DNA of 7,039 nt from Verrucomicrobiota bacterium (GCA_003218935.1 QHPA01000139.1:1-7039); one strand, 5' to 3'. Shown: positions 1 to 5,988, counted from the stretch's first letter. Program-made: numbers and translations. Notes: generated from the sequence alone by a model not told the origin.

Positions 1-1611
1 GAGATATTTGCGTCCCTGCGGGAAGCCGTTGGTCACCCCGTCGGGAGTAATCAGCTCGCTCAAACCGAACAGCTTCCCGTTCTCCCAACCCTCCGGGTCA
101 AGCTGGTAAACGTCTATGATGATGTTGGTGTAAGGCGCAACGCCGACGGCACATGTTCCAGTCAGCCGGGGGAAAGTGCTGTTGGTGGACAGAATTGGAA
201 TGATGTCCGCGTTGGTGCTCATGAAAGGGGCTGCATAATTCGTGAAGCTGTCCAGGCGGCTGCCGGAGCCGTCGGCGTAGCTAAATGGAGCGAGATCGTT
301 ATTGACCAATTTATTTCCCCGGAACGACACGCGAGAGCCTGGACTGAGGGCAAGCAGACGAGGTTCCGCGGCGGCGGCAGGGTCGGGGAATACCGTCGCA
401 AAAGGATTGTTGTTGAAAACCACGTTGCCTTCCACAGCATCACTCAAGCCGTCAAAGTCCGAGCCGAATTGTGCCGTTGCCTGGCTGTTGAATCCGTCCA
501 CAACGGCGGCGGTGTTAGTGAATCGCGTCACGCCGTCAACGGCGACGCCGAACGTATTGCCAGCAATCACAATGTTGGTTTGGGGCGTGCTGTACAGATT
601 AATCATTACCGCACCGCCTTTCGCGAATCCGCCAAAGACGTTGCCTTCGTCCGCGTCGTTGATGCCATCGCCGTCGGTTCCAATGACGGTATTGGAAACG
701 TCCCGTCCGATTTCGACAAATCCATCGCCCAATTGGGCTCCGCCATTGAGTACGGAAAAGTCCGCGCTGGTCATGCCATCCGGCAGAACGCCCCAGAAAT
801 TTCCGGAAATGCGGTAGTTAAGACCTTCGGAATCGAATCCATAGCCGTTGATGATGACGTTGAATTCGGCGCGGGGATTGGAGGAGCCTGCCGCGACTCC
901 GATGATGCCTGGTTGAGGGTACACCGGATTGCTGCTCGAAGCGTCTCGATGTCGATAAGCTGCAATGGCGATGGCAGGAGCCGCAACGGTCGTACCGTCA
1001 GCCAGGTATTTGATTTGGCCGTCCGCCGGGTCCACTGCAATCCAGCACCCACTGACGTGCCAATTTGCGCAGGAATGGGTATAATCTCGAGCAAACGAGA
1101 GGCCTTTTATACAAGGCGGTCCCCCACAATCAGAATTGGATGGATCGCAAAGGCTCGTGTCGTTCTTATTGGGATCCACCGCCGGCGCAGTTAGTATCGC
1201 CAAGCCCTTATCTCCCGGAGGTCCAAGAGACTCGATCTTTCCCATATCGGTCCCGTTTCCGTTCCTCGAATCAATGCAGATTTTGATTCTGGCGTTGTTC
1301 GGAGCGTGAATCGGGTTGCTGTTGGGGGAAGCTCCCGGCTGGCTGTACCCGTCAATTGTCACGCCGTTGTTGGTGATGATTGGATAGCCGTTCGGAGGGG
1401 TCTGAAGGTAATGCACCTGCCCGGCTGTGCCAGGAACATTGAAGCTGATCGTATCGCCGTCGTGCAGACTGTTGATGGCAGTGACCAGGTTGGTTTTGCC
1501 TGCGCTGAAATCAGTATTGTCTTCCGTATTGACGGTGATGATCGCGGCGCGAGTGGTTGTGACGCAGGTGATAACCGCTGTCACCGCGAAAAGAGGGACG
1601 AATCTTTTCAT
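1..1611 (-). CDS. Secreted beta-helix-like protein, N-terminal 537 residues (C-terminus off the window)
   Basis: The minus-strand frame is open from the ATG at 1611 to base 1 with no stop, so the gene is truncated by the window edge. GGAG at 1617-1620 lies 5 bases before the ATG and supports this start. Residues 1-22 form a Sec signal peptide (MKR, a hydrophobic core, then TTRA before AIITVNTE), so the product is exported. The body is rich in Asn, Gly, Asp, Thr and Val. It has the TIDGYSQPGAS motif (residues 85-95) seen in large secreted proteins with right-handed parallel beta-helix repeats, and short N-x-I/V-x-G-N-x-F turns such as NIVIAGNTFG (346-355). Residues 311-326 and 383-399 form a degenerate Asp/Gly-rich repeat resembling calcium-binding thrombospondin type 3 motifs. 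Six cysteines at 112-189 (positions 112, 155, 162, 167, 181, 189) could form disulfides. From about residue 484 a different, perhaps Ig- or Calx-beta-like domain may begin. Function is unknown; adhesion or polysaccharide binding is a guess. Plus-strand frames over this region are shadows. Confidence 0.85.
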   Translation of the reverse strand, partial: MKRFVPLFAVTAVITCVTTTRAAIITVNTEDNTDFSAGKTNLVTAINSLHDGDTISFNVPGTAGQVHYLQTPPNGYPIITNNGVTIDGYSQPGASPNSNPIHAPNNARIKICIDSRNGNGTDMGKIESLGPPGDKGLAILTAPAVDPNKNDTSLCDPSNSDCGGPPCIKGLSFARDYTHSCANWHVSGCWIAVDPADGQIKYLADGTTVAAPAIAIAAYRHRDASSSNPVYPQPGIIGVAAGSSNPRAEFNVIINGYGFDSEGLNYRISGNFWGVLPDGMTSADFSVLNGGAQLGDGFVEIGRDVSNTVIGTDGDGINDADEGNVFGGFAKGGAVMINLYSTPQTNIVIAGNTFGVAVDGVTRFTNTAAVVDGFNSQATAQFGSDFDGLSDAVEGNVVFNNNPFATVFPDPAAAAEPRLLALSPGSRVSFRGNKLVNNDLAPFSYADGSGSRLDSFTNYAAPFMSTNADIIPILSTNSTFPRLTGTCAVGVAPYTNIIIDVYQLDPEGWENGKLFGLSELITPDGVTNGFPQGRKYL

Positions 1612-1616
1612 AGGGG

Positions 1617-1620
1617 CTCC
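1617..1620 (-). promoter_or_regulatory. Ribosome binding site of the beta-helix gene
   Basis: The minus strand reads GGAG followed by five bases and the ATG at 1611. This fixes the start, and the peptide that follows is a clear signal sequence. Confidence 0.6.
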
Positions 1621-1749
1621 GGGAATGAAGGATTGCTTCAGCTATCGGTTCAGATAGGAGTGAGAACTACCAGTTTCAGCTTTGCAGGGCAAGACTTATT
1701 CCTCAAACATCGCGATCAAATCGGTCCGCGGCGCCCGGAATTCGTTTCA

Positions 1750-2625
1750 TCAATTCGTCAGTCCCTGCGACCGGTGCCGCAGTTCGTCCAGAAACGCCTG
1801 CACGAGCGGCGTCGTTTTGCCCGGCCAGAGCGCGGCCAGGGTCACCGGAGTAAAGCCATCCAGCGGGACCGCGCGGATTCTGGCGGACAACCTGTATCTG
1901 GGAATGGCGAGCGACAGTCCGATGCCAAACCCGCTTTCGACATAAGTCTCGATCAGCGCCAGCGAAGTCACTTCGATGCGCGGAAACCAGTCGATGCCCA
2001 GCCGGCTCAAGCCCTGTTGAAAATGTTTCGGGATCGCTTCATACGGCGGCAGGCTGATGAGGGTTTCCTCGATTTTGTCCCGCTTCCAAAGTTCCTCAGC
2101 CGACGTCAGGCGACAGGATCTTTCCAGGAGCAGGACCAACGGCAGTTTCAGCAGCGGCAGTGAGTTGACCCCTGCCGGCGGCTTGCCTTCGAGCAGGGTG
2201 ACCGCCAGGTCGAGTTCCTGTTTCTGGAGCCAGGCTTCCAACTGCGGCTGGTGTCCCTCGCGCAAGGTCAATTTCAGGTTGGGAAATTTTTTGCGCACGT
2301 GTTGCGCCAGTTCCGGCAGGTGGTCGCGCAGGACGGTGCCCGAGGCGCCAAACCGGACCTGCTGTGCCCCGCCCCCGCGCAGTTCGTCGGCCATAGGTTC
2401 CAGCCCGTCAAAGAACGCCTGGATGAAACCAAAGAGTTTTTCGCCACCGGCGGTCAGAGAAAAAGGGCGGCGATTGAACAGCGTCACCCCCAACGATTCT
2501 TCCAGTTGGATGATTTGCGCGCTGACCGCTGGCTGTTGAATGCCGTAAGGGATGTTGCGCACCGCCTCGCTGATGCCGCCATGCCTGGCAACATAATAGA
2601 ACAGCTCCAGGTGATGGATGTTCAT
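1750..2625 (-). CDS. LysR-family transcriptional regulator
   Basis: The 291-residue product has the usual LysR length. An N-terminal winged helix-turn-helix spans residues 1-60, with the recognition region IQQPAVSAQIIQLEESLG (29-46) and LFNRRPFSLTAGG (49-61) in the wing. A linker helix follows at about 62-85. The LysR substrate-binding domain runs from about 88 to 285, with VRFGASG at 90-96, LDLAVTLLEG at 138-147 and VESGFGIGLSLA at 229-240. The frame stays open upstream to 2973, but the homology starts at MNIHHLELFYYVA and the upstream part runs through hairpin repeats, so the ATG at 2625 is chosen. Its ribosome binding site is weak. LysR proteins are cytoplasmic dimers or tetramers that respond to small molecules and often control a neighbouring gene. 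Candidate targets are the lipoprotein gene (divergent, 626 bases away) and the beta-helix gene downstream. The effector cannot be predicted. The GGISEAVRNIPYGIQ helix is, from memory, a subtype common in Verrucomicrobiota. Confidence 0.93.
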   Translation of the reverse strand: MNIHHLELFYYVARHGGISEAVRNIPYGIQQPAVSAQIIQLEESLGVTLFNRRPFSLTAGGEKLFGFIQAFFDGLEPMADELRGGGAQQVRFGASGTVLRDHLPELAQHVRKKFPNLKLTLREGHQPQLEAWLQKQELDLAVTLLEGKPPAGVNSLPLLKLPLVLLLERSCRLTSAEELWKRDKIEETLISLPPYEAIPKHFQQGLSRLGIDWFPRIEVTSLALIETYVESGFGIGLSLAIPRYRLSARIRAVPLDGFTPVTLAALWPGKTTPLVQAFLDELRHRSQGLTN

Positions 2626-2647
2626 GGCTCTTAGGGGTTCCCTGGCG

Positions 2648-2675
2648 ATTGTAGCAGTTGCTGATTCGGAAGCAA
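2648..2675 (-). promoter_or_regulatory. Candidate sigma-70 promoter of the LysR gene
   Basis: On the minus strand TTGCTT (2675-2670) and TACAAT (2653-2648) are separated by 16 bases. The -10 box matches the consensus at five of six positions; the -35 box matches at only three. The -10 box ends 22 bases before the ATG at 2625, giving a short leader of about 15 bases. The location is right, but the call rests on sequence match alone. Confidence 0.4.
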
Positions 2676-2754
2676 GAACAGAGCGCGCGGGGTTGATTTC
2701 GGGCGCGTAAGACATCAGCCACGGAGTGGCGGAAGCCGTGGGGAAAAATGCGCC

Positions 2755-2783
2755 ATCGCCAAAAGCCCCGTGAGGGGGGCGAT
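2755..2783. repeat. Hairpin with CCCC/GGGG core
   Basis: ATCGCC (2755-2760) pairs with GGCGAT (2778-2783), and CCCC (2766-2769) pairs with GGGG (2774-2777) around a GTGA loop, leaving AAAAG bulged on the left side. The stem has ten pairs in total. It is flanked by the smaller hairpins at 2719-2741 and 2812-2824, so the stretch may be one mobile or repeated cassette. No T-tract follows on either strand, so an intrinsic terminator is unlikely. Confidence 0.5.
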
Positions 2784-2881
2784 AGAATTCCGGCCGACGA
2801 GAGTTTCTTTCGCCGCTTTGCGGCTTCCGATTTCCAATACCCCAAAGAAACATGCTCGGCGCATCTCCAAGTTGCGGTGCA

Positions 2882-3020
2882 GCGGCAGGCGTCCTCGCCT
2901 GCCGTAGTGCCGGGCGTCTCGCCCGGCGCCACGGCGGGTGGGCTGCCAGGAGGTGTGCGGCACCGTGGAGCAATTCTCCGTGCGGCAGATGCCGCCCTTA
3001 TACGCGGGTACGCCTGCCGC
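2882..3020. repeat. Compound palindromic repeat, copy 1
   Basis: The outer inverted repeat is GCGGCAGGCG (2882-2891) and CGCCTGCCGC (3011-3020), 10 of 10 bases. Inside are three hairpins. The first has a 9-bp stem at 2883-2904 with loop TCCT and reuses the left outer arm. The second has an 8-bp stem, GCCGGGCG-TCT-CGCCCGGC, at 2909-2927. The third is GCGGCA-GA-TGCCGC at 2982-2995. GTAGT (2904-2908) sits just before the second hairpin. Sequence and order match copy 2 at 5764-5896. The element is non-coding and no transposase is nearby. It resembles REP- or MITE-like intergenic repeats. Confidence 0.7.
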
Positions 3021-3251
3021 CAGCTCAGGCCTATTGAGGGAATCAATCCCCCGACAAAGTTTATCAATTAACACCGCGAAACGAGAACCGATAGCTTCGG
3101 CTCCGTTGTGAAGAAACCAAGACCGGCCCGGATTCCAGAAATGACGCGGCGAGCCGGCTTGGAAAATAAATTCTTTGACAGAAGATTCCTGGCGGAGAAA
3201 ACCAATTGTGACAAACCTGAAAATTCACGAACCATCAACATCGGAACTCCT

Positions 3252-3860
3252 ATGAAAAAGACTCTGTTGCCCGTTGCGCTCGTTGTCCTGTACGGCTTGG
3301 CCGGTTGCCTCCCCACCTCGATCAACCCGCTTTACACCGACAAAGACCTGGTGTTTGACCCGGCGCTGGTGGGCGTTTGGAGCGACAAGGACGATTCGAA
3401 GGAATTTACGTGGACCTTTGAAAAAGCGGGCGAAAAATCCTACAAATTCGTCTATGCGGAAACCGACGGAAAGGCCGGACGATTCGATGCGCGCCTGTTG
3501 AAGATCGGGGACGCGCGATTCCTCGACTTTTTTCCGGACGAGTCGGGCATCGAGGAAATGAACCGCAGCGACTTTTATAAAATTCACCTGGTCCGAACCC
3601 ATTCCTTCCTGCGGGTCTCGCAAATCGAGCCGACTCTGCAAATGAATCCGCTTGACCTGAAGTGGCTGCGGGAATTCCTCCATAAAAATCCCCGCGCCAT
3701 CCGCCACGAAAAAGTCGGGGACGGTGACGACGCGCAAATCGTCTTAACAGCGTCCACGCGGGAATTGCAAAAATTTGTGCTGGCGCATTTGAAGACGGAA
3801 GGCGCGTTCGGCGAACCGATCAATTTGAAAAGGCAGGCCGCATCCAAATCGCAGAAATGA
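3252..3860 (+). CDS. Lipoprotein of unknown function (202 residues)
   Basis: The start is the ATG at 3252. It begins a classic lipoprotein signal: MKK, a hydrophobic segment (residues 5-17) and the lipobox L16-A-G-C19. Cys19 is the only cysteine and would be lipidated. An upstream GTG at 3108 would bury the signal peptide 48 residues in and is rejected. Leu follows Cys19, with no Asp retention signal at +2, so outer-membrane sorting is plausible. The mature part opens with SINPLYTDKDLVFDPALVG (23-41) and GVWSDKD, then alternates short beta-rich and charged helical stretches (DLKWLREFLHKNPRAIRHE, 135-153) and ends in a Lys/Gln tail. The INPLYT-KDLVFDPALVG-W motif recalls uncharacterised lipoproteins from memory; no catalytic motif is visible. 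It appears monocistronic, divergent from LysR, with a candidate terminator downstream. The ribosome binding site is weak (GGA at 3243-3245). Confidence 0.88.
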   Translation: MKKTLLPVALVVLYGLAGCLPTSINPLYTDKDLVFDPALVGVWSDKDDSKEFTWTFEKAGEKSYKFVYAETDGKAGRFDARLLKIGDARFLDFFPDESGIEEMNRSDFYKIHLVRTHSFLRVSQIEPTLQMNPLDLKWLREFLHKNPRAIRHEKVGDGDDAQIVLTASTRELQKFVLAHLKTEGAFGEPINLKRQAASKSQK

Positions 3861-3901
3861 CCCGGCAGCCGTTCACAACGGAACGCCTTTTGCCCATCAA
3901 C

Positions 3902-3940
3902 GCAGCGCGCAGTCTGCTGGCGGGCTGCTTTTCTGTTCTT
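3902..3940 (+). terminator. Candidate intrinsic terminator after the lipoprotein gene
   Basis: GCAGC (3902-3906) pairs with GCTGC (3924-3928). An inner CGC/GCG and AG/CT continue the stem across one mismatch and one bulge, around a TCTG loop. The stem is followed directly by a T-rich tract, TTTTCTGTTCTTT (3929-3941). The position, 41 bases after the lipoprotein stop and about 50 before the next start, fits a terminator separating the two units. The imperfect stem lowers confidence. Confidence 0.45.
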
Positions 3941-3990
3941 TGGCCAGCGGCTGCTCCGTAAAAAATGGCATCGAATCAAAATTCAAGACC

Positions 3991-4386
3991 ATGAACTCCC
4001 ATGCCGCCCAGCTTAATTTGATCCTCGCGTGGCTGGGGATTGTGCTCGGCTTCGCGGTCGGATTCTTTTTCGGGTTGAACTTTCACAAGGAGCACTGGAT
4101 GGGCGGCTACACGAGTTTCAGACGGCGGCTGTATCGCCTGGGGCACATTTCGCTCTTCGGTCTCGCCTGGGTGAATTTCCTGTTTTACCTCACGACAAAG
4201 AGTTTCACTCGCGCTTCGACCGCGGCGACGGTCGCGTCGTGGGGATTTGTTTTGGGCGCCGTCTCGATGCCGATTTGTTGTTTCATTATTGCGCACCGGC
4301 CCCGGTTCCGAGCGCTGTTCCTGGTTCCCGTGGTCAGCCTGTTCACCGGCGGAACGTTGACCCTTTGGGAGGTCATCAAATCATGA
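3991..4386 (+). CDS. Small four-helix membrane protein coupled to the radical SAM gene
   Basis: The 131-residue product is strongly hydrophobic, with four probable membrane helices at about residues 9-29, 48-68, 79-100 and 107-127. Between helices 1 and 2 lies a polar segment, NFHKEHWMGGYTSFRRRLYRL (30-50), which with GHISLFGL (51-58) looks like the conserved signature of its family. Histidines 32, 35, 52 and 102 lie near predicted membrane boundaries and could bind metal or haem, but this is speculation. The ATG at 3991 is preferred. A TTG at 3940 in the same frame would start inside the terminator T-tract and add a non-hydrophobic tail. There is no good ribosome binding site. The stop overlaps the next start by ATGA, so the two proteins are very likely made together. 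I know of no assigned function. It could anchor or serve the radical SAM enzyme, or be a quinone- or haem-linked electron carrier. Confidence 0.85.
   Translation: MNSHAAQLNLILAWLGIVLGFAVGFFFGLNFHKEHWMGGYTSFRRRLYRLGHISLFGLAWVNFLFYLTTKSFTRASTAATVASWGFVLGAVSMPICCFIIAHRPRFRALFLVPVVSLFTGGTLTLWEVIKS
4367..4373 (+). promoter_or_regulatory. Shine-Dalgarno site of the radical SAM gene inside the upstream gene
   Basis: GGGAGGT lies nine bases before the ATG at 4383, within the last codons of the membrane-protein gene. It is the strongest ribosome binding site in the window. It fixes the radical SAM start and, with the ATGA overlap, points to translational coupling. Confidence 0.75.
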
Positions 4387-5744
4387 AAAGGATCGGACTC
4401 ATCGCCATGAGCGGCGTGCGCGCGCACAATGAAGAGCTCACTCAACTCGGTCTCACCTTGCCCGGATTCGTGGACCGCAACCGCATTATTGCTTCGTTGC
4501 CGAGCCTCGGCTTGCTCACGCTCGCCGGGCTGACGACGCGACAATTCGAAGTTGAATATCACGAAATCGCCGAACTCCGGAAGGAGAGCGAACTGCCGGA
4601 CCATTTCGATCTGATCGCCCTCAGCACCTTCACGGCGCAACTGAAAGAAGCGTGGCAGGTCGCCGACTTTTATCGCGGCAAAAACATTCCCGTGGTGATG
4701 GGCGGCATTCCTGTGAGTTCATTGCCGGAGGAAACGAAGGAGCATTGCGCCAGCGTCGTCATTGGCGAAGGGGAGCCGCTCTGGCCAGCGGTGCTGGACG
4801 ATTTCGAGCGCGGGCGCCTGCAAGCGTTCTACGTGCAAACGCCCAGGGGTGGGTTCGATCTTCGGGAGGCGCCGATGCCGCGGTTCGATCTGCTCGACCC
4901 GGACAAATACAACCGGATCACCGTGCAGACGAGCCGCGGCTGTCCGCACAAGTGCGATTTCTGCGCCAGCTCGATTCTCCTGACGCCGCGCTACAAACTG
5001 AAGCCGGTCGAGAAAGTCATCGCCGAGATTCACGAAATCAAAAAAATCTGGCCGCGCCCGTTCATCGAGTTCGCCGACGACAACAGCTTCGTTCATCGCG
5101 AGCACTATAAGCGTCTGTTGCGCGAAGTGGCGAAGGAAAAACTGCGCTGGTTCACCGAAGCGGACGTAAAAGTGGCTGAGGACGACGATTTGCTCGGTCT
5201 CATGCGTGACTCCGGCTGCCAGCAAATCCTCATCGGCCTGGAAAGCCCGCGCAAGCTCAGCCTCGAGGGCGTCGAGTTGAACAATAATTGGAAAGCGCGC
5301 CAGCGCGGCAACTACCTCGCCGCGATTCAGAAAATCCAATCCTACGGCGTCACGGTGAACGGCTGTTTCATCCTCGGTCTCGACGGCGACACGCCCGAAG
5401 TGTTCGACGAAGTGTGCAACTTCGTGAAGGAGTCCGGGCTTTACGAAGTGCAGGTGACGTTTTTGACCGCGTTCCCCGGCACACCGTTGTATCAGCGGTT
5501 GAAAGAGGAGGGCCGTGTCATCCGCGATAAAGCGTGGGAACTCTGTACGCTCTTCGACATCAACATCACGCCGAAAAACATGACCGTCGCGCAACTGCAA
5601 AGCGGCTTCCTGAAGCTGGTGAAGCGATTGTATTCCGGCGACGAAACGAGCGCACGTCGGCGCAAGTTCAAGGCGTGCCTGAAGACGTCGCCGAATTTCG
5701 GGCGTCGCGCGGTGGCGAAAGGCGAGGCGCTATTGGCAGGATGA
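4383..5744 (+). CDS. B12-binding-type radical SAM enzyme
   Basis: The 453-residue protein has the two-part layout of the B12-binding radical SAM group. Residues 1-145 form a Rossmann-like cobalamin-binding domain, ending with VVMGGIPVSSLPEE (104-117) and VVIGEGEPLW (125-134). A linker with PMPRFDLLDPDKYN (164-177) leads into the radical SAM barrel at about 178-400. The cluster motif is C187-x3-C191-x2-C194 in SRGCPHKCDFC; these cysteines bind the [4Fe-4S] cluster that cleaves S-adenosylmethionine. Barrel landmarks are FIEFADDNSF (227-236), LIGLESP (283-289) and GCFILGLDGDT (327-337). A helical C-terminal region (400-453) is Lys/Arg-rich. The classic DxHxxG cobalamin motif is absent, so B12 may bind base-off without a His ligand, or not at all. 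Relatives include methyltransferases and C-C or ring-forming enzymes such as the hopanoid methylase HpnP, but the substrate cannot be read from sequence. It overlaps the membrane-protein gene, suggesting a membrane or lipid substrate. Confidence 0.93.
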   Translation: MKRIGLIAMSGVRAHNEELTQLGLTLPGFVDRNRIIASLPSLGLLTLAGLTTRQFEVEYHEIAELRKESELPDHFDLIALSTFTAQLKEAWQVADFYRGKNIPVVMGGIPVSSLPEETKEHCASVVIGEGEPLWPAVLDDFERGRLQAFYVQTPRGGFDLREAPMPRFDLLDPDKYNRITVQTSRGCPHKCDFCASSILLTPRYKLKPVEKVIAEIHEIKKIWPRPFIEFADDNSFVHREHYKRLLREVAKEKLRWFTEADVKVAEDDDLLGLMRDSGCQQILIGLESPRKLSLEGVELNNNWKARQRGNYLAAIQKIQSYGVTVNGCFILGLDGDTPEVFDEVCNFVKESGLYEVQVTFLTAFPGTPLYQRLKEEGRVIRDKAWELCTLFDINITPKNMTVAQLQSGFLKLVKRLYSGDETSARRRKFKACLKTSPNFGRRAVAKGEALLAG

Positions 5745-5763
5745 GGGCGCCGTGTGTGCGGCG

Positions 5764-5896
5764 GCAGGCCTCTCGCCTGACGTAGAGCCGGGCATCCTGC
5801 CCGGCGGAAATAGTGTGCGCCGTGAAGTGGTCGCGGAGCGTTGGAAACCTTGGTCCGGGCGGCAAGATGCCGCCCTACGTCAGGCCAGAGGCCCGC
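5764..5896. repeat. Compound palindromic repeat, copy 2
   Basis: The outer arms are 5764-5785 and 5875-5896, pairing at 20 of 22 positions. The innermost 11 bases are perfect (GCCTGACGTAG with CTACGTCAGGC). Two perfect 8-bp hairpins lie inside: GCCGGGCA-TCC-TGCCCGGC (5787-5805) and GGGCGGCA-AGA-TGCCGCCC (5857-5875). A 51-base spacer separates the hairpins. The element begins about 20 bases after the radical SAM stop, so in RNA it would form a structured 3' end. There is no T-tract, so mRNA protection is likelier than intrinsic termination. It matches copy 1 in sequence (GCGGCAGGC, GCCTG, CGTAG, GCCGGGC) and in order. Confidence 0.75.
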
Positions 5897-5910
5897 TGCT
5901 ACTTTTGGCA

Positions 5911-5988
5911 GTGTCCCAATTTGCTGTAGAGTCGGCGCTGTGCGCCGATTCCTCGAGCCGCAGGCTCGACGCTACTGAATTGGGACAC
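5911..5988. repeat. 78-bp cruciform element
   Basis: Perfect 11-bp terminal inverted repeats, GTGTCCCAATT (5911-5921) and AATTGGGACAC (5978-5988), bound the element. A second internal pairing joins GTAG (5926-5929) with CTAC (5972-5975). Two perfect 7-bp hairpins with three-base loops sit inside: TCGGCGC-TGT-GCGCCGA (5932-5948) and TCGAGCC-GCA-GGCTCGA (5953-5969). The arms and hairpins account for nearly all 78 bases, and the whole could fold as a four-way junction in DNA or RNA. It has no coding capacity. Terminal inverted repeats suggest a non-autonomous mobile element, but no target-site duplication was recognised. Confidence 0.75.

Larger units (their letters stand above)
2626..3251. other. 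Hairpin-rich intergenic region between the divergent LysR and lipoprotein genes
   Basis: No convincing gene was found in these 626 bases; the open frames on both strands are low-complexity translations through palindromes. The region holds the LysR promoter candidate, a hairpin pairing CCACGG with CCGTGG (2719-2741), the hairpin at 2755-2783, a GCCGC-TTT-GCGGC hairpin (2812-2824) and the compound repeat at 2882-3020. Bases 3021-3251 lack strong structure. They include a consensus-like TTGACA at 3175-3180 but no matching -10 box. The promoter of the lipoprotein gene should lie in this last part but could not be placed. Confidence 0.6.

Noticed and set aside
302..2163. Long plus-strand open frames (302-817, 469-1194, 1306-2163)
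   Set aside because: They lie antisense to the beta-helix and LysR genes, show no family motif, and their translations are Arg/Ser/Pro-rich as expected of shadow frames in GC-rich DNA.
2626..2973. N-terminal extension of LysR to 2973
   Set aside because: LysR homology starts at MNIHHLELF; the extension runs through hairpin repeats and a promoter-like sequence.
2882..3020. CRISPR array
   Set aside because: The repeats are palindromic, unequal in spacing and lack regular repeat-spacer units.
3175..3180. TTGACA as the -35 box of the lipoprotein gene
   Set aside because: No -10-like hexamer lies 15-19 bases downstream.
3108..3251. GTG start for the lipoprotein at 3108
   Set aside because: It would place the signal peptide and lipobox 48 residues into the protein.
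3869..3891. CCGTT-CAC-AACGG hairpin followed by TTTT as a terminator
   Set aside because: The stem is only 5 bp and the T-run is six bases away; the 3902-3940 structure is a better candidate.
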